DNA from: a virus
Length of the DNA: 57,157 bases
IMG/VR virus record: IMGVR_UViG_3300025133_000125
Coordinates: 1 to 57,157 of that record
Reading direction: 5' to 3' (one strand)
How positions within the stretch are numbered: position 1 is the stretch's first letter; every line of letters starts with the position of its first letter. Both the position numbers and the translations under genes were made by a program. The notes under the pieces are model-generated. The model searched no databases and was not told where the DNA came from. It saw nothing but the letters and a program-made list of their open reading frames with translations. Below are positions 11,482 to 18,573 of this stretch, one piece after another.

Positions 11482-11812
11482 CTAGTAAATTTAAAAAATC
11501 TGTAATCTCTAATGTTGCGTAGATCTTTGATTTGTTTCTTTTGAATATTAATAATGGTACTAAGCCTTCACAATTATTTTCAGCTTGTTCTAGACTTTTC
11601 CAGATATTTAATGCTTCTTGATTTTTACATTCAATAGCAAAAGGAAAAACCTTTCTAGCAGCAGGAGAAAGTTGAACATCCATTCCATGTTCTCCCATTG
11701 TTGTTGACTTAAAGTCGCCTTCTTCTAAGTCTGAAGAATATTTTTCTTGTAAAAGTTTTGTAACTTTATTTTGTAACCTTTTACCTTTAGCTTTAGCGCT
11801 TCTTGGTCTCAT
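11456..11812 (-). CDS. PD-(D/E)XK nuclease, Holliday-junction-resolvase/VRR-NUC-like
   Basis: A 118-residue protein with a basic N-terminal helix (RPRSAKAKGKRLQNKV), then GMDV (D45) and FAIECKNQ (E61, K63), the D-x(n)-E-x-K signature of PD-(D/E)XK endonucleases. This is followed by a helix rich in polar residues (IWKSLEQAE) and a terminal strand (PLLIFKRN). The size and layout resemble small phage resolvase-like nucleases. It starts the operon with primase and the Mre11-Rad50 fusion and overlaps the primase start by 26 nt, which supports a role in recombination or branched-DNA processing. The substrate is unknown. Confidence 0.7.
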   Translation of the reverse strand: MRPRSAKAKGKRLQNKVTKLLQEKYSSDLEEGDFKSTTMGEHGMDVQLSPAARKVFPFAIECKNQEALNIWKSLEQAENNCEGLVPLLIFKRNKSKIYATLEITDFLNLLDGNKAKTT

Positions 11813-11858
11813 TTTGTTTTAAACCTAAGTTTAAGTTGTTTTAAGAAAGTTTTAATTT

Positions 11859-11993
11859 TTAATTATTTTTTATTAGCTTTAGCTTTATAGCTTTAGCTTT
11901 ATTGGAAGTTTTAGAGTCAACATTGGCGAAAAGAAGGAACATTAATCCCGTCAATACTACAGTAAATCCTAGAATAGCTAAAACCTCGTACAT
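11859..11993 (-). CDS. Short single-pass membrane protein, 44 residues
   Basis: An ATG at 11993 opens MYEVLAILGFTVVLTGLMFL, one hydrophobic helix (about residues 4-24), followed by a basic tail (KAKAIKLKLIKNN). It fills most of the gap between the nuclease and metalloprotease-like genes. No good Shine-Dalgarno sequence is visible, so the call is moderate. Function unknown. Confidence 0.45.
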   Translation of the reverse strand: MYEVLAILGFTVVLTGLMFLLFANVDSKTSNKAKAIKLKLIKNN

Positions 11994-12014
11994 GTACAGT
12001 TATATATATACTGA

Positions 12015-12869
12015 TTAGTTTGGAAAAGCTTGAATTTTTTTCATATATTTTTTAGCATTTTTCTTAGCATACTCTTCTGCTTGCTTTTCAAACGGATTAT
12101 CCCAATAAAAATCTTTACCTTTATCAACTTGTTTTTGTCCCGCTATAGTATATGCTGTTTCATAACCTTCAGAACCTAATTTTTTTCTCATCATCGCATG
12201 ATCACATTCATGTAAAATAGATTCTACAAAATCTTCTATAGAATCCTGTCGTGGATCTATCGATATTGTATCAGAGACCCACTCATAATCTGCTTTATTA
12301 TTTGATTGATCAATTTTTATTTTAGATCTCAATCCATGCATTTTAACTATTTCTTTTGCTATGTCTATCATATCGCTTCTATTCATTTTAAAACCCTCTG
12401 TAACAAATGTTTCTTTGTAATCTTTAATCTTGACAGGAATATTAAATCCTAATGCAAGTCCCATAATCATTCTAGAATTTCCAGCCATCAGATACAAGTC
12501 ATTATTTTTATCACGAATCATAAGCGGAGGTGGCAACTTGCTACGATTAATAAAACCATCTAGTAATCTTTTCCAGTCTCTTCCGTAATGCTTCATTAGT
12601 TTAATACACGCAGATAACCTTAATCCTTTGTTGCTGTAACCTAATATTTCTCCAATATCAGAATTTTTTATGTTAGCTAATTTATCAGGATTCAATAATT
12701 CAATATTAGCACCCTTGATAAAAGTTGCCATATCATCTTCATTAGAAAATAATTTTGGAATTGTTTTTGAAGTATAATCGTTATTAAAATATTCTGCATA
12801 TTCTGATTTTATTTCTTCAGAAGAATATTCTCTATAGTATTTGTACGGTTTTAAGCTACCATCCACCAT
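12015..12869 (-). CDS. ParB-like domain plus HExxH metallopeptidase-like protein
   Basis: A 284-residue protein with two visible parts. The first (about 45-160) ends in LYLMAGNSRMIMGLALGF, resembling the ParB/sulfiredoxin nuclease-like fold motif around GxxR. The second (about 165-284) has the zinc-binding motif HECDH in ESILHECDHAMMRKK and a downstream ENPFE-type acidic helix (NPFEKQAEEYA) that could supply the third ligand. The two parts are joined by FVTEGF, which fits the T4 prohead-protease consensus (hydrophobic-x-Glu before Gly). The gene overlaps the upstream membrane-protein gene by 19 nt. Possible roles are a packaged protease or a host-modifying effector. The peptidase motif is clear, the rest is inference. 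Confidence 0.55.
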   Translation of the reverse strand: MVDGSLKPYKYYREYSSEEIKSEYAEYFNNDYTSKTIPKLFSNEDDMATFIKGANIELLNPDKLANIKNSDIGEILGYSNKGLRLSACIKLMKHYGRDWKRLLDGFINRSKLPPPLMIRDKNNDLYLMAGNSRMIMGLALGFNIPVKIKDYKETFVTEGFKMNRSDMIDIAKEIVKMHGLRSKIKIDQSNNKADYEWVSDTISIDPRQDSIEDFVESILHECDHAMMRKKLGSEGYETAYTIAGQKQVDKGKDFYWDNPFEKQAEEYAKKNAKKYMKKIQAFPN

Positions 12870-13144
12870 GCTGCCCCTATTTCGACTAGTAAGTCAGCAC
12901 CTGTATTGTACGCCCATTTCTTTTTGGTCCCGTACGTTTCCTCAGTACCTTCAACATACACTTCGAAGATTTCCCAAGCAACACCAATTATTGCAACCCA
13001 TAAGACAGCCCATAAATCAGAGCACCCTAACCACTGGGCGATTTTAGCAATAAACAGACCTGCTGCTATATGATAAGACGTCCAGTGATCAAGTTGTCCA
13101 GTTGAAAGCTGCCAATTAACAAATCCTTGAATCGGATTGTTCAT
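12851..13144 (-). CDS. Small integral membrane protein
   Basis: A 97-residue protein with three hydrophobic stretches: YHIAAGLFIAKIAQWLG, LWAVLWVAIIGVAWEIFEVYV and the C-terminal GADLLVEIGAAWWMV. The conserved-looking H, WEIFE and NTGADLL residues in or next to helices resemble DUF2238/VanZ-like small membrane proteins, but the match is only by eye. The start codon touches the stop of the signal-peptide gene upstream, so the two are coupled. Function unknown. Confidence 0.6.
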   Translation of the reverse strand: MNNPIQGFVNWQLSTGQLDHWTSYHIAAGLFIAKIAQWLGCSDLWAVLWVAIIGVAWEIFEVYVEGTEETYGTKKKWAYNTGADLLVEIGAAWWMVA

Positions 13145-13338
13145 TATTTGCTCCCAAATACCTTAGAAAAGAAACCTTTCTTCTTTTTGCCTTTGCCTTT
13201 AGAAATCTTCTTTCCTTTTTTCTTTTTCTTCTTCTTAATTTCTTCCATGCCTGCCATGTTCATATCAGCTGCATTAACTGTTGGTACAGCAGCAAATAAT
13301 ATTACAGCAGAAAGAAGCAATTTGATTATGTTTTTCAT
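13144..13338 (-). CDS. Exported lysine-rich small protein
   Basis: A 64-residue protein with a typical Sec signal peptide (MKNIIKLLLSAVILFAAVPTVNA, cleavage expected after NA). The mature part is only about 41 residues and is extremely basic: a run of seven lysines at about 35-41, then KGKKISKGKGKKKKGFF. Its size and charge suggest a cationic peptide acting in the periplasm or at the envelope. The A-rich codons make it a candidate slippage site. It is preceded by GGAGG at good spacing and by a TATAAATA box. No family recognised. Confidence 0.65.
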   Translation of the reverse strand: MKNIIKLLLSAVILFAAVPTVNAADMNMAGMEEIKKKKKKKGKKISKGKGKKKKGFFSKVFGSK

Positions 13339-13553
13339 AGGACTTCCTCCATTTTCTTATTTATAGCACCAATTATGCTATTAAAATCTTTATATGCTTT
13401 TTTTATTACGCCAGGCTTCTTGCGCTTGATACCACCTAATAATCTTTTAAAATTTGTAACCATATTACTTCCATATAACTGTAGTAATACATAAGCGCGT
13501 TCATCATCATCCATTTCACGAAGACGCTTGATTAGTACTTCCGTCTTAGACAT
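13335..13553 (-). CDS. Small hypothetical protein, 72 residues
   Basis: Basic, helical protein beginning MSKTEVLIKRLREMDDDERA, with GGIKRKKPGVIKKAYKDF in the middle. The start codon is one base from the end of the preceding gene's stop, indicating coupling. No family recognised; the size and charge fit a small accessory or DNA-contacting protein. Confidence 0.6.
   Translation of the reverse strand: MSKTEVLIKRLREMDDDERAYVLLQLYGSNMVTNFKRLLGGIKRKKPGVIKKAYKDFNSIIGAINKKMEEVL
13358..13365 (-). promoter_or_regulatory. Canonical T4-type late-promoter box TATAAATA
   Basis: The sense strand reads GCTATAAATAAGAAAATGG, 20 nt upstream of the ATG at 13338 and inside the 3' end of the preceding gene. TATAAATA is the T4 late consensus recognised by gp55. 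It would give a separate late transcript starting at the lysine-rich exported protein. Confidence 0.4.
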
Positions 13554-14167
13554 TATCTATCTTTGTAATAGTCTTCGAAATCTTTCATTGCAGACCGCAT
13601 ATCAAATTTTTGAGTTTGTGTATTGATATTCTTTTTAATTGCGTAAAGAAAAGCAACTCTTAATCCAGGTGCATTAAAATTCGACATCATTTGGTTTATC
13701 TTATCAACAGAATTTGAAACACCCTCAATAGCATTTTTCAATGGCTTCTTAAGTTTAACAGCTGTTTTCATATCTTCATCTGCTACTGACCCTTCTTCTT
13801 TGATGAGCGCTTTTCTGATAACTTCTCTTAACTGTGATTTGAATTTACTTTCCTTCATTTTATTATCCTCTGTCTGATTTGTCCATCGATATCTTTCCAT
13901 ATCACTAACAACTTCGTCGGGAGATACACCTAAATCGTCAGCTATTGATTTAACAATATCATATCCCTTAGCACCAGATTTTTTAGCCATCTTGATCATT
14001 TTTTGCAGTTGAGCCTTATTGACTTCATTTACGGATTCATTCGCTTTTTGCATAAGCTTTGCAATTTTTACTAATGTCTCTTTGTCTTTTTTAGAAATCA
14101 TATCAAGCTGTCTATCTTTTGCAATTGCTTTTAGTGCTTTTTCATAAGCTGCTGTTGACTCTATCAT
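13553..14167 (-). CDS. Accessory-block protein with ESVNE site, 204 residues
   Basis: Mostly helical and charged. It carries NESVNEVNKA (about residue 44) and LREVIRKALIKEEG (about 110-125), both resembling the Glu-terminated processing sites found in its neighbours. Unlike them it starts MIESTAAYEKAL. It lies in a run of genes with 1-3 nt spacing, all on the same strand. I propose it belongs to the packaged internal-protein set, with less support than those with the MIKL start. No catalytic motif seen. Confidence 0.6.
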   Translation of the reverse strand: MIESTAAYEKALKAIAKDRQLDMISKKDKETLVKIAKLMQKANESVNEVNKAQLQKMIKMAKKSGAKGYDIVKSIADDLGVSPDEVVSDMERYRWTNQTEDNKMKESKFKSQLREVIRKALIKEEGSVADEDMKTAVKLKKPLKNAIEGVSNSVDKINQMMSNFNAPGLRVAFLYAIKKNINTQTQKFDMRSAMKDFEDYYKDR

Positions 14168-14168
14168 T

Positions 14169-14777
14169 TTATCTCACCTTCTTTAATAATTTTTCTACTG
14201 CCATGAGTAACTTTTTTGATTGTTTAGGATTATCAAATGCATCATTTGCTTCTTCAGAATAAACTGCGTCTATTAAATAATCTACATCTTCTATTGCGTG
14301 CTCAAGATGATTTATAAGAGGAGAGGCAATTTCCTTTACTGATTCAGAAGCGCCATCTGGATAAAATCTATCTAATTGATCCCACCATTTTTGAAACTTT
14401 GAATATTCAGCTTTATAGCCACCTTTCTGAAGTGCGTACTTCATATTAACTATTGCATCATGTACTTCATCGTATGCTTGATCAATATTTAAATTTTGCT
14501 TTGGTGCTTCATTTACAGATTCGTCTATATGAGGATTATTTTGGTGTCCTTTTGACCAACTACTCATTAAACCTACAAATGGAATAACATGTTTTTTAAA
14601 ATTCTTTAAAATAATTCTTTCATCCGTACTACCGGTTGTGCCTACCTTAGTAGTACTTTTGGCTAAATTCATAGTTTCTCTTGCAAAAGCTTCATATGTT
14701 TTATACCACTTCGTATATAAATCCCAATATTTTTTCTTATCACCTTCAGTTATCAATAGATCTGTTAATTTTATCAT
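14169..14777 (-). CDS. Putative capsid-targeted internal protein (MIKLTDLLITEG start), 202 residues
   Basis: The N-terminus MIKLTDLLITE-G matches the layout of T4 capsid-targeting sequences (short basic/hydrophobic helix ending hydrophobic-x-Glu at residue 10-11, then Gly/Ala/Ser). A second site, ESVNE-A, lies near residue 118. Between and after them the protein is helical and charged (KKYWDLYTKWYKTYEAF at the start of the body). In T4 such leaders direct internal proteins into the prohead and are removed by the gp21 protease. The body has no recognised domain. Gene spacing to both neighbours is 1-2 nt. Confidence 0.6.
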   Translation of the reverse strand: MIKLTDLLITEGDKKKYWDLYTKWYKTYEAFARETMNLAKSTTKVGTTGSTDERIILKNFKKHVIPFVGLMSSWSKGHQNNPHIDESVNEAPKQNLNIDQAYDEVHDAIVNMKYALQKGGYKAEYSKFQKWWDQLDRFYPDGASESVKEIASPLINHLEHAIEDVDYLIDAVYSEEANDAFDNPKQSKKLLMAVEKLLKKVR

Positions 14778-14779
14778 TA

Positions 14780-15148
14780 TTATTTCCAGGCCTTTACATA
14801 ATCTTTCATAAGACCATCTAATGCTTTTTTAACTTTCTTTTCCCAAGCAGTCAATTGTTTATATCTCTTTTCATATAGATTATCATCTCCACCTTCAAAA
14901 CCATGATACTCACCTGAATCACCATCAAATGAGCCGACTCGTAGATAATTCATATCTTTTGAAAATTGTTCAAAATGACCTTTTACATCCTTTATAGGAT
15001 CATGTAAATCAATATACTCATTGATTTGTTCTCCGTTTTTCTCTTGATGTTTTTTTGCTATATCTTCTAATGTAGGAAGTGGATCACCAAATTGTCTATT
15101 TTCAAATCCTGGAGAACTTTCTTTTAATAAGTCTTTTAATTTAATCAT
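14780..15148 (-). CDS. Putative capsid-targeted internal protein (MIKLKDLLKES start), 122 residues
   Basis: Starts MIKLKDLLKE-SSPGFENRQ, with the leader ending at Glu10 before Ser, like the neighbouring gene. The body is hydrophilic (HDPIKDVKGHFEQFSKDM, then a Gly/Asp-rich turn GDSGEYHGFEGGDD) and ends in a basic helix. It overlaps the upstream gene by 4 nt. No catalytic motif or known family seen; the packaging idea rests on the leader pattern. Confidence 0.6.
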   Translation of the reverse strand: MIKLKDLLKESSPGFENRQFGDPLPTLEDIAKKHQEKNGEQINEYIDLHDPIKDVKGHFEQFSKDMNYLRVGSFDGDSGEYHGFEGGDDNLYEKRYKQLTAWEKKVKKALDGLMKDYVKAWK

Positions 15149-15837
15149 CTGTAGTGCCTCTCAATCCAGTTATAAATTTCTTTTGCCTCTTTGTCAGATA
15201 ATGCTCTGAATACTTCGTCTAAAACCTTTTTCTCAGAGCCTAGCATATCAATTAGATCATCCATCAAACCCAATCTTTTATTAACACCTTCACTTATATT
15301 TTCATCTGCACCAAAACCAGATTTAATTTTTTGCACCATTTGAATTAATTTTTGTGGCTCAATATCTAATGCATCTATTATACCTGCCAAAACATGAATT
15401 TTTCTTTTTCTACTTAATCCTGTATCATCTAGTGCATCGACAAATTTTGCCATAAATCTTTTAACATTACCAGGCAATGCAACATCTGCTTCATTTACTG
15501 ATTCATCTAAGTCTGACTTTTTAAAATCTTTTAAGTTTTTTACAACCTTTCTCATGTCACCATACTTGCCAACAATAAAATCATTACTTGAAACGCCTAA
15601 ATCAATTTCACCATTTTTGTGAACATAAAATGGAAGTACATCTTTACCGTTTGTTTGTGCATTAGATTCAACAGTATAAAAACAACCATAAATAGCATTT
15701 GTAAAGCCACGTTTCATTTCCTGATGTTTAAGAACTTTGATTCCTGCTTTTCTTAATGCATCATCTAAAAATTTCTTAATGGCTAGCTTAGCCTGTGAAG
15801 GTTCTTCGGGCTTTGGTGCTTCTTTTAATTTAGACAT
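15145..15837 (-). CDS. Accessory-block protein with three candidate processing sites, 230 residues
   Basis: The N-terminus is MSKLKE-APKPEEP. Two more Glu sites divide the chain: ESVNE-ADVALPG (about residue 117) and ENISE-GVNKR (about 181), giving three segments. The first segment (about 20-100: LRKAGIKVLKHQEMKRGF ... LPFYVHKNGEIDLG) is paralogous to the N-terminal part of the protein at 17618-18229. The middle segment (VKRFMAKFVDALDDTGLSRK) and the last (LMDDLIDMLGSEKKVLDE) are helical. This layout suggests a polyprotein cut during head maturation. Strong Shine-Dalgarno AGGAG before the ATG. Confidence 0.6.
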   Translation of the reverse strand: MSKLKEAPKPEEPSQAKLAIKKFLDDALRKAGIKVLKHQEMKRGFTNAIYGCFYTVESNAQTNGKDVLPFYVHKNGEIDLGVSSNDFIVGKYGDMRKVVKNLKDFKKSDLDESVNEADVALPGNVKRFMAKFVDALDDTGLSRKRKIHVLAGIIDALDIEPQKLIQMVQKIKSGFGADENISEGVNKRLGLMDDLIDMLGSEKKVLDEVFRALSDKEAKEIYNWIERHYR

Positions 15838-15840
15838 TTA

Positions 15841-16470
15841 TTAACTCCTAAACAATGTATCATATTCTTTACGATCATATTTAACACCAGCAAATTTTGC
15901 TGCCTCCCATAGTGTCATATAATGAGAGTCCGTTGAGATATGGAATTTTGGCTTAAACTCAGCTATGTGTATATCCATATCTGACACTTCCCATGCCTTT
16001 TTAATAGTCATGGCATCTTTCCTTGTCATAGTCTGACCCCAAATATTTGTCATGCTCCCGTCAGTTTTACCATATTTATAAATTATAATTTCACATTGTG
16101 GTTGGAAAGACATATACATTTTTTTAATTTTGAATTTTCCCTTTTTAGCAGCTGCATTAAAAATTGGTTTTGCAAATTTCATTTGATCAGCACTAAATTC
16201 GTCTGCTTCATTAAGCCTTTGTACTTCTTCTTTGGTTATACCTTTTATAACGCCCCTAAGCTTATCAAGCTTTGATTCCTTAGCATCATCTGTATAGTTT
16301 TTTTCAATGTAATTAAAAAAATCTTTTTTCTTATCACCCTTTAAATCAGCAGGAGATTTTACATCAAATTTCTTTAATGCAGAGTTAAAAAAATTCTTGT
16401 ACTCCTCTTTACTACCTTCTGCAACATTAGTGACAATGTGTTTTATGATCGCTTCACTATAATAAGACAT
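15841..16470 (-). CDS. Accessory-block protein with candidate processing sites, 209 residues
   Basis: Starts MSYYSE-AIIKHIVTNVAE-GSKEEY, with two possible Glu sites in the first 18 residues, and contains RLNE-ADEFSADQM at about residue 89. The part after that site (FAKPIFNAAAKKGKFKIKKM ... CEIIIYKYG) looks like a compact alpha/beta domain of about 115 residues. The gene is preceded by a GGAGATAG ribosome-binding region and an ATATTTAT box, so it may head the transcript for the accessory block to its left. Function unknown. Confidence 0.6.
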   Translation of the reverse strand: MSYYSEAIIKHIVTNVAEGSKEEYKNFFNSALKKFDVKSPADLKGDKKKDFFNYIEKNYTDDAKESKLDKLRGVIKGITKEEVQRLNEADEFSADQMKFAKPIFNAAAKKGKFKIKKMYMSFQPQCEIIIYKYGKTDGSMTNIWGQTMTRKDAMTIKKAWEVSDMDIHIAEFKPKFHISTDSHYMTLWEAAKFAGVKYDRKEYDTLFRS

Positions 16471-16490
16471 GCTACTATCTCCATTTTCTT

Positions 16491-16498
16491 ATAAATAT
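16491..16498 (-). promoter_or_regulatory. Candidate late-promoter box (ATATTTAT)
   Basis: The sense strand reads CGATATTTATAAG about 20 nt before the ATG at 16470, in the 49-nt gap between genes. It has the same core as five other gene-start sites. On the plus strand the same bases give a perfect TATAAATA, so direction is ambiguous. Confidence 0.4.
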
Positions 16499-16519
16499 CG
16501 TGTTAATGTAAATATATGT

Positions 16520-16846
16520 TTAATCATCAGCGTGTTCTAGCAATTTAACATCATCCTCAGCATTATTAAACCAAAAATCAATTACCTTTGCGAATGAACC
16601 AACAAACCCACCTAACATTAGTAGTAAAATCTCTTTCCAGCCACCAACAACATCAACACCGTTACTCATAAAGTAAATCATTAATGCAAGAATTGTTGCA
16701 AACAATGAAACAACAACTATGCTGATTAACCATTTTTTAGCCTGTCTGAATTTTATAATACCGATCAATTCTTGATTAATAGAATGTTTTTGATCTTGTG
16801 TGTATCTTTCATCAGATAGAACAGCTGTCTTTTTTAAATCTGCCAT
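16520..16846 (-). CDS. Two-helix membrane protein, 108 residues
   Basis: A charged N-terminus of about 40 residues, then two transmembrane helices (KWLISIVVVSLFATILALMIYFM and EILLLMLGGFVGSFAKVIDFWF), and a short acidic C-terminus. The topology fits a small phage holin-like or envelope protein, but no family signature is seen. It has a perfect AGGAGG Shine-Dalgarno and lies 9 nt from the end of the histone-like gene upstream. Confidence 0.6.
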   Translation of the reverse strand: MADLKKTAVLSDERYTQDQKHSINQELIGIIKFRQAKKWLISIVVVSLFATILALMIYFMSNGVDVVGGWKEILLLMLGGFVGSFAKVIDFWFNNAEDDVKLLEHADD

Positions 16847-16855
16847 AATAGCCTC

Positions 16856-17029
16856 CTATTTGTCTTTTGAAACCGAAGCTTTTCTATACTCAGTAACAAG
16901 TTTTTTTATTTCGCCAATTGCTTTGCGTGCTCTTCCACCAGCAGACTTATTTCCTTTTACAGAATGTGCCTGATGATTCTCTTCAAATGCGTCCCAAAGT
17001 TCTTTTAATTGATTGTAAATATTATTCAT
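16856..17029 (-). CDS. Hc1-type histone-like protein, 57 residues
   Basis: An ATG at 17029 opens MNNIYNQLKELWDAFEENHQ, followed by KGNKSAGGRARKAIGEIKKL. The acidic N-terminal helix and the KGNKxAGxRARKAxxEIKKL core are the hallmarks of the Hc1 histone H1-like family of small nucleoid proteins, which bind and compact DNA. The lysine-rich C-terminal tail of bacterial Hc1 is short here. It sits within the accessory block, between a membrane protein and a MKLSKFLEISEA-leader protein, and may coat phage DNA in the head or act on the host nucleoid. It has no overlap with its neighbours. Confidence 0.75.
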   Translation of the reverse strand: MNNIYNQLKELWDAFEENHQAHSVKGNKSAGGRARKAIGEIKKLVTEYRKASVSKDK

Positions 17030-17040
17030 CTTTTAATTTC

Positions 17041-17322
17041 CTATTTTATATAATCGTCATCATGATCTAAATAACCAAACCATCCTTCATATGCAACTTC
17101 TGCATTTTGTTTGGCATCTTTCCACCTTCTATGTGTATTGTACAAAACATCGTGGCTTGATGGTGCGCCTCCATGTATTTTTTTATATTGCTCTGCTGCT
17201 TTTTCCATCATTTGAACTATTTTTTTACATTGTGCCCTAAGCTTAACAACATCACGCTTAGCTGCAGCATATTCTTTAGGATCATAAGCTTCTGATATTT
17301 CTAAAAATTTACTTAGCTTCAT
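17041..17322 (-). CDS. Putative capsid-targeted internal protein (MKLSKFLEISEA start), 93 residues
   Basis: Starts MKLSKFLEISE-AYDPKEY, very close in layout to the T4 internal-protein leader (Met-Lys-...-Phe-Ile-x-Glu before Ala). The body is one long charged helix (AAAKRDVVKLRAQCKKIVQM), then HGGAPSSHDVLYNTHRRW and an acidic end. It overlaps the upstream gene by 4 nt. No enzyme motif seen. The leader match is the best in the block. Confidence 0.65.
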   Translation of the reverse strand: MKLSKFLEISEAYDPKEYAAAKRDVVKLRAQCKKIVQMMEKAAEQYKKIHGGAPSSHDVLYNTHRRWKDAKQNAEVAYEGWFGYLDHDDDYIK

Positions 17323-17618
17323 TTTAATTCTCTTTCAGCATAAGGTATTGCACTTGGTTGCCAAATATACTCATTCTTTTTTTCTGACCAAGCAATCATC
17401 TCTCCTGTCATGCCGTTAATTATATCAAAGTCCGGTACTTTTCCAGATAATATTATTTTCATAGCCTTTGCTATAGCAGCCTTAAGTTCTTTTTTAGTTT
17501 TCGCATGAATATTACCTTGTTTATCAACATCTTCAATTACAGATCCAAAAGCTTTTGCTGGATGATGATCAGAAATATGTCCCTTTTGATTTTTTAATAA
17601 ATCTGTTAGTTTGATCAT
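17319..17618 (-). CDS. Accessory-block protein with MIKLTDLL start, 99 residues
   Basis: Starts MIKLTDLLKNQKGHISDHHP. It shares the MIKLTDLL leader with neighbours but lacks a Glu-Ala/Gly site at residues 10-11, so the leader may not be cut there. The body contains KELKAAIAKAMKIILSGKVPD followed by a small beta-rich end (DIINGMTGEMIAWSEKKNEY). The start touches the stop of the gene upstream. Function unknown. Confidence 0.6.
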   Translation of the reverse strand: MIKLTDLLKNQKGHISDHHPAKAFGSVIEDVDKQGNIHAKTKKELKAAIAKAMKIILSGKVPDFDIINGMTGEMIAWSEKKNEYIWQPSAIPYAERELK

Positions 17619-18229
17619 TATGTAAACCTCACTTTTTCTATGTCCCTGTCAGGGAATTTTCTTTTTATATAATCAACAGCCCACTTAGCAGCTAACTTTA
17701 ACTTATGCGTATTCGAGTCTACAACGTATCTTGCACCTATTCCATCTACTACAATATAGTAATCATGCTTTTTAATTCCATACTTCTTTCCCATAGAATA
17801 TTTATCTGCTTCATTACTACGATATATAGAAACTTTTCTATACTTTGATAATCTTGCTGTTCCAACATACACATCGCCAACATCCATTCTTTCATTTATA
17901 GGTCTTAACAAATGAAGATCTTTGTATTTAGATTCAACCCATTTATTATTTCGTTTTATTGATTTCATCCAGTCTATTATTTTGTTTGACTTATCAATTC
18001 TACCAATATTTTTATCTTGATAAAATACATCGCCATATTTGCTAACACTCATTGGAAGTATAGCATTTTTAGTTTTAAACTCCCCGGACCATATTTCATT
18101 ATACCCTTTTTTTGTAGCCTTAAAACTTTTTACTTGAAAGCCTGCCCGCTTTAGCATGCTTACTAAAGCACCATTTATTTTTAAATCCTGATTAGGGCTT
18201 AATTCTTTTGCTTCGTGAGTATTACTCAT
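17618..18229 (-). CDS. Accessory-block protein, paralogue of the 15145-15837 product, about 203 residues
   Basis: The start at 18229 (MSNTHE-AKELSPNQ) is chosen because it forms an ATGA overlap with the stop of the gene upstream; the longer frame to 18280 would overlap that gene by 55 nt. Residues 20-95 (MLKRAGFQVKSFKATKKGY ... LPMSVSKYGDVFYQDKNIG) align by eye with the first segment of the protein at 15145-15837. The C-terminal part (VYVGTARLSKYRKVSIYR ... YYIVVDGIGARYVVD) is a different alpha/beta domain. Candidate cleavage sites are THE-A, INE-R and SNE-A. It looks modular like its paralogue. Function unknown. Confidence 0.6.
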   Translation of the reverse strand: MSNTHEAKELSPNQDLKINGALVSMLKRAGFQVKSFKATKKGYNEIWSGEFKTKNAILPMSVSKYGDVFYQDKNIGRIDKSNKIIDWMKSIKRNNKWVESKYKDLHLLRPINERMDVGDVYVGTARLSKYRKVSIYRSNEADKYSMGKKYGIKKHDYYIVVDGIGARYVVDSNTHKLKLAAKWAVDYIKRKFPDRDIEKVRFT

Positions 18230-18573
18230 TTTAATTTTATTCCAAACTTTTTTAGTTTCGCGTGTAATCCTAACATCCAAGAATAAACTGCCTTCTCAAT
18301 ATCTGCTTTGCCTTCATACTTTACTAATACTCTAAAGATGTCATTATTAATGTATTTTAAAGCTCTGGCCAAATCATAATCAGGAGCTTCTTCATTTACA
18401 GATTCTTTTTCTACTTTTTTAATTAGTTTTGCGCCGTCTTTTAATCCACTAGCAACTTTTTCAGCAGCTTCCTTTTCATTCTTTGCGCTAACAGTTTTGG
18501 ACATTAGGCCAGCAGAGCCAACATCAAAGTAAACTGTATACTTATCTTCTAATAAAGATTTTAATTTGATCAT
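18226..18573 (-). CDS. Putative capsid-targeted internal protein (MIKLKSLLED start), 115 residues
   Basis: Starts MIKLKSLLEDKYTVYFDVGS. Residues 10-50 look like a small beta-alpha domain with an alternating pattern (KYTVYFDVG ... TVSAKNEKEAAEKVA). KESVNE-EAPDYD at about residue 58 separates it from a helical C-terminal half (LARALKYINNDIFRVLVKYE ... LHAKLKKFGIKLK). It is coupled by overlaps to the holin-like gene upstream and to the paralogue gene downstream. No catalytic motif seen. Confidence 0.6.
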   Translation of the reverse strand: MIKLKSLLEDKYTVYFDVGSAGLMSKTVSAKNEKEAAEKVASGLKDGAKLIKKVEKESVNEEAPDYDLARALKYINNDIFRVLVKYEGKADIEKAVYSWMLGLHAKLKKFGIKLK

